Positions 62,241 through 64,000 of a stretch of DNA of 64,000 bases are shown piece by piece (within the stretch, counting starts at the first letter, position 1; every line of letters starts with the position of its first letter). The notes under the pieces are model-generated. The model was not told the origin of the DNA. It did not search any database and saw only the letters and a list, made by a program, of their open reading frames with translations. The DNA is taken from contig OZ243096.1 of the NCBI GenBank assembly GCA_965212165.1, forward strand, positions 2,542,001-2,606,000. Reading direction: 5' to 3'. This stretch comes from RHLJ01 sp965212165. GTDB taxonomy: Bacteria > Bacteroidota > Rhodothermia > Balneolales > Balneolaceae. Made by a program: the position numbers and the translations under genes.

Positions 62241-62879
62241 TTAGTTTGATGAATTAATAACATTCATCACTGCTTCAATTTTTTCAAAATCTTTAATTCT
62301 TGGTTCTTCTTCTACTCCGCTGGAAATATCAACAGCGTAAGGATGAACCATATCTATAGCGTTTTTGATATTGCCTGGGTTTAAACCTCCAGAAAGGAAA
62401 AACTGAACATCATCTGTAATATCTTTTAGGATATCCCAATCAAAAGTCCTTCCAGTTCCTCCCCATTGATTGTCAATTTTAGAATCAAAAAGAAGAAATT
62501 TTGCTACTTCTGAATACAATAATACTTTTGCTTTCAGTTCCTCGATATCATAATCAGGTGTAATATGAATTACTTTAATAATGGGTTTTTCAATTAACTG
62601 GCAATATTCAAGCGTTTCGTTTCCATGAAGTTGTACTAGATCCAAACCCGATTCTTTAGCAATTCGATTCACATCGTCGAGGGGTTGATTTACAAATACT
62701 CCAACTTTCTCTGGCCCTTCAATCCAATTTATTATAGCGCCCGCCTCAGCTGGATCAATAAAACGAGGACTTTTCTCATAAAAAATGAATCCCAAATAAT
62801 CGACCATGGCACCAGCTGCAAAACGAGCGTCTGCTAAATTAGTGATTCCACAAATTTTCACTTTAGATTGATTAGCCAT
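62241..62879 (-). CDS. trpF: Phosphoribosylanthranilate isomerase
   Basis: 212 aa TIM barrel. KVKICGITNLADARFAAG carries the catalytic Cys; DLVQLHGNE supplies the general acid Asp; FLSGGLNPGNI and VDISSGVEEEP bind phosphate. ATG at 62879 overlaps the trpC stop by 8 bp; an upstream TTG (62909) would add ten unlikely residues. Confidence 0.95.
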   Translation of the reverse strand: MANQSKVKICGITNLADARFAAGAMVDYLGFIFYEKSPRFIDPAEAGAIINWIEGPEKVGVFVNQPLDDVNRIAKESGLDLVQLHGNETLEYCQLIEKPIIKVIHITPDYDIEELKAKVLLYSEVAKFLLFDSKIDNQWGGTGRTFDWDILKDITDDVQFFLSGGLNPGNIKNAIDMVHPYAVDISSGVEEEPRIKDFEKIEAVMNVINSSN

Positions 62880-63687
62880 TTTGTAAACTCCTTTCAAAGG
62901 CTTCTTCACCTTGTTCCAATAATTCGGATATTGCTTTTCCTGGGTCTGATTGTCTCATAAAGTGTTCTCCAATTAATGCAGAATGAATACCTTCTCTTTT
63001 AAGAAGTGCAATATCATCTCCAGTTGAAATGCCACTTTCTGATACTAATATAGTATCAACTGGAGCTTGTTGAAGTATCGAAATTCCACGATGAACATCT
63101 ACATTGAAATACTTCAAATCACGATTATTAACTCCAAGAATATCAACTTCATTAAAATTTACTCTATCAAAGTCTTCCAGATCATAACATTCTACTAATG
63201 CGGCAATGCCAAATTCCTTTGATGCCGCAATAAGTTCATCGAGTTGATTTCCTTCTGTAATAGCTACAATGATTAATACAGCATCTGCACCATAAGCTTT
63301 TGCCTCTTTAATTTGAAAAGGATCGATAATAAAGTCCTTTCTAAGTAATGGCACATTTACTCTTTTCGAAATTGAGGATAAATACTCTAGATCACCCTTA
63401 AAGAATGGTTTATCAGTTAATACTGAAATTGCTGAAGCGCCTCCCCTTTCATATTTCAGAGAGATATCTACTGGATTAAAATCATCTCTAATAATTCCTT
63501 TTGATGGTGATGCTTTTTTTACTTCTGCTATTATTGATACACTATCACCTTTTAAGGCCTTTTTGAAATCAATTCGTTCTTTTTCAAATCCCTCTAAAGA
63601 ATGAAGATCTGTAAATGAAATCTGCTTTTTACGTTTTATTAAGTCTAGAGTAGTTTGTTCAACTATACGCTCAAGTACATTCGCCAT
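62872..63687 (-). CDS. trpC: Indole-3-glycerol phosphate synthase
   Basis: 271 aa TIM barrel. SVSIIAEVKKASPSKG (catalytic Glu/Lys), PLLRKDFIIDPFQI, LVECYDLEDFD, GVNNRDLKYF and LVSESGIS are canonical. It makes indole-glycerol phosphate from CDRP. It follows the trpD stop with no gap (TAA then ATG). Stand-alone, not fused to TrpF. Confidence 0.96.
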   Translation of the reverse strand: MANVLERIVEQTTLDLIKRKKQISFTDLHSLEGFEKERIDFKKALKGDSVSIIAEVKKASPSKGIIRDDFNPVDISLKYERGGASAISVLTDKPFFKGDLEYLSSISKRVNVPLLRKDFIIDPFQIKEAKAYGADAVLIIVAITEGNQLDELIAASKEFGIAALVECYDLEDFDRVNFNEVDILGVNNRDLKYFNVDVHRGISILQQAPVDTILVSESGISTGDDIALLKREGIHSALIGEHFMRQSDPGKAISELLEQGEEAFERSLQNG

Positions 63688-64000
63688 TTACTCTCCCACA
63701 CTGTTTGTAGCTTCTACAAAATTATTAAACATTAATCTTGCCCTTCCCGATTCAAGACTATCTAAAGCCAGTTCTTTAGCTTCATTTAATGTTTTAACTT
63801 TTCCAGATGCCTGAATCGCAAATGTAGCATTCAATAATGCAATCTCTTTTTGCGCAATTGTAGCTTTGTTATCTAGAATATTATTGAATATTTCCGCATT
63901 TATATCAGGTGTTCCCCCAACTAAGCTATTAATATCAACTCTTTGAAAACCAATAGATTCTGGTGCAAATAAAACCGATTCTGAAATCAAATTATCTTTT
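63688..64000 (-). CDS. trpD: Anthranilate phosphoribosyltransferase (partial, C-terminal)
   Basis: Open to the window edge; about 104 residues of the C-terminus are present. Visible: FAPESIGFQRVDINSLVGGT, then NNILDNKATIAQKEIALLNA and the closing helix ESGRARLMFNNFVEAT, matching the end of TrpD. Upstream trpE/trpG and any leader lie outside the window. Reading of the last few codons assumes no frameshift at the edge. Confidence 0.88.
   Translation of the reverse strand, partial: KDNLISESVLFAPESIGFQRVDINSLVGGTPDINAEIFNNILDNKATIAQKEIALLNATFAIQASGKVKTLNEAKELALDSLESGRARLMFNNFVEATNSVGE

Overview
This window comes from the chromosome of an AT-rich (about one third GC by eye), Gram-negative bacterium. 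Lipoprotein signal peptides are common, and families typical of the Bacteroidota/Balneolota/Rhodothermota branch are present (DUF4837, DUF4920, DUF4260, a fused aspartokinase-homoserine dehydrogenase). Together with type IVa pilus motors and RecBCD this makes Balneolota or a close relative my best guess; that is inference, because no rRNA gene is present. Genes are packed tightly, with many 1-8 bp start/stop overlaps, and TTG and GTG starts are frequent.

Layout. 1-7.5 kb (minus strand): type IV pilus locus running from two atypical pilins through PilC, PilB, a cyclic-nucleotide-binding protein and a PilT-like ATPase to a PilM-PilN fusion cut by the window edge. 7.7-18.8 kb: transporters (MFS, MATE), lipoproteins, an SUI1-like factor, a metallopeptidase, a beta-propeller lipoprotein, alkaline phosphatase, a RhlE-type helicase, an FKBP isomerase and a structured intergenic region. 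18.8-28.2 kb (minus): recC-recB-recD, then a ParA ATPase with a small ribbon-helix-helix partner. 28.4-34.1 kb (plus): thioesterase, Hpt protein, OmpR/EnvZ-type two-component pair, lipoprotein, galE. 34.1-39.3 kb: degenerate palindromic repeat, tRNA-Leu(CAA), then thrA-thrB-thrC preceded by a 27-codon leader ORF rich in Thr and Ile codons and a 5 x 7 bp tandem repeat. 39.3-54.5 kb: mixed metabolic and hypothetical genes (SGNH hydrolases, Dps, RlmG, RNase D, amidase, an unlisted 54-aa YqaE/Pmp3 protein). 54.5-64 kb (minus): an almost gapless trpD-C-F-B-A / DUF4837 / bioF-H-C-D-A gene train.

The strongest undescribed candidate is the threonine operon leader. A Thr/Ile-codon-rich peptide ends inside a GC-rich hairpin and is followed by a C-rich, G-poor heptamer array rather than a classical T-tract terminator. 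The pilus locus is the second: pilins without the usual Glu5, a PilM-PilN fusion, a PilT with an altered Asp box and an embedded cNMP-binding protein. No IS element, prophage, CRISPR array or recognisable defence island was seen.
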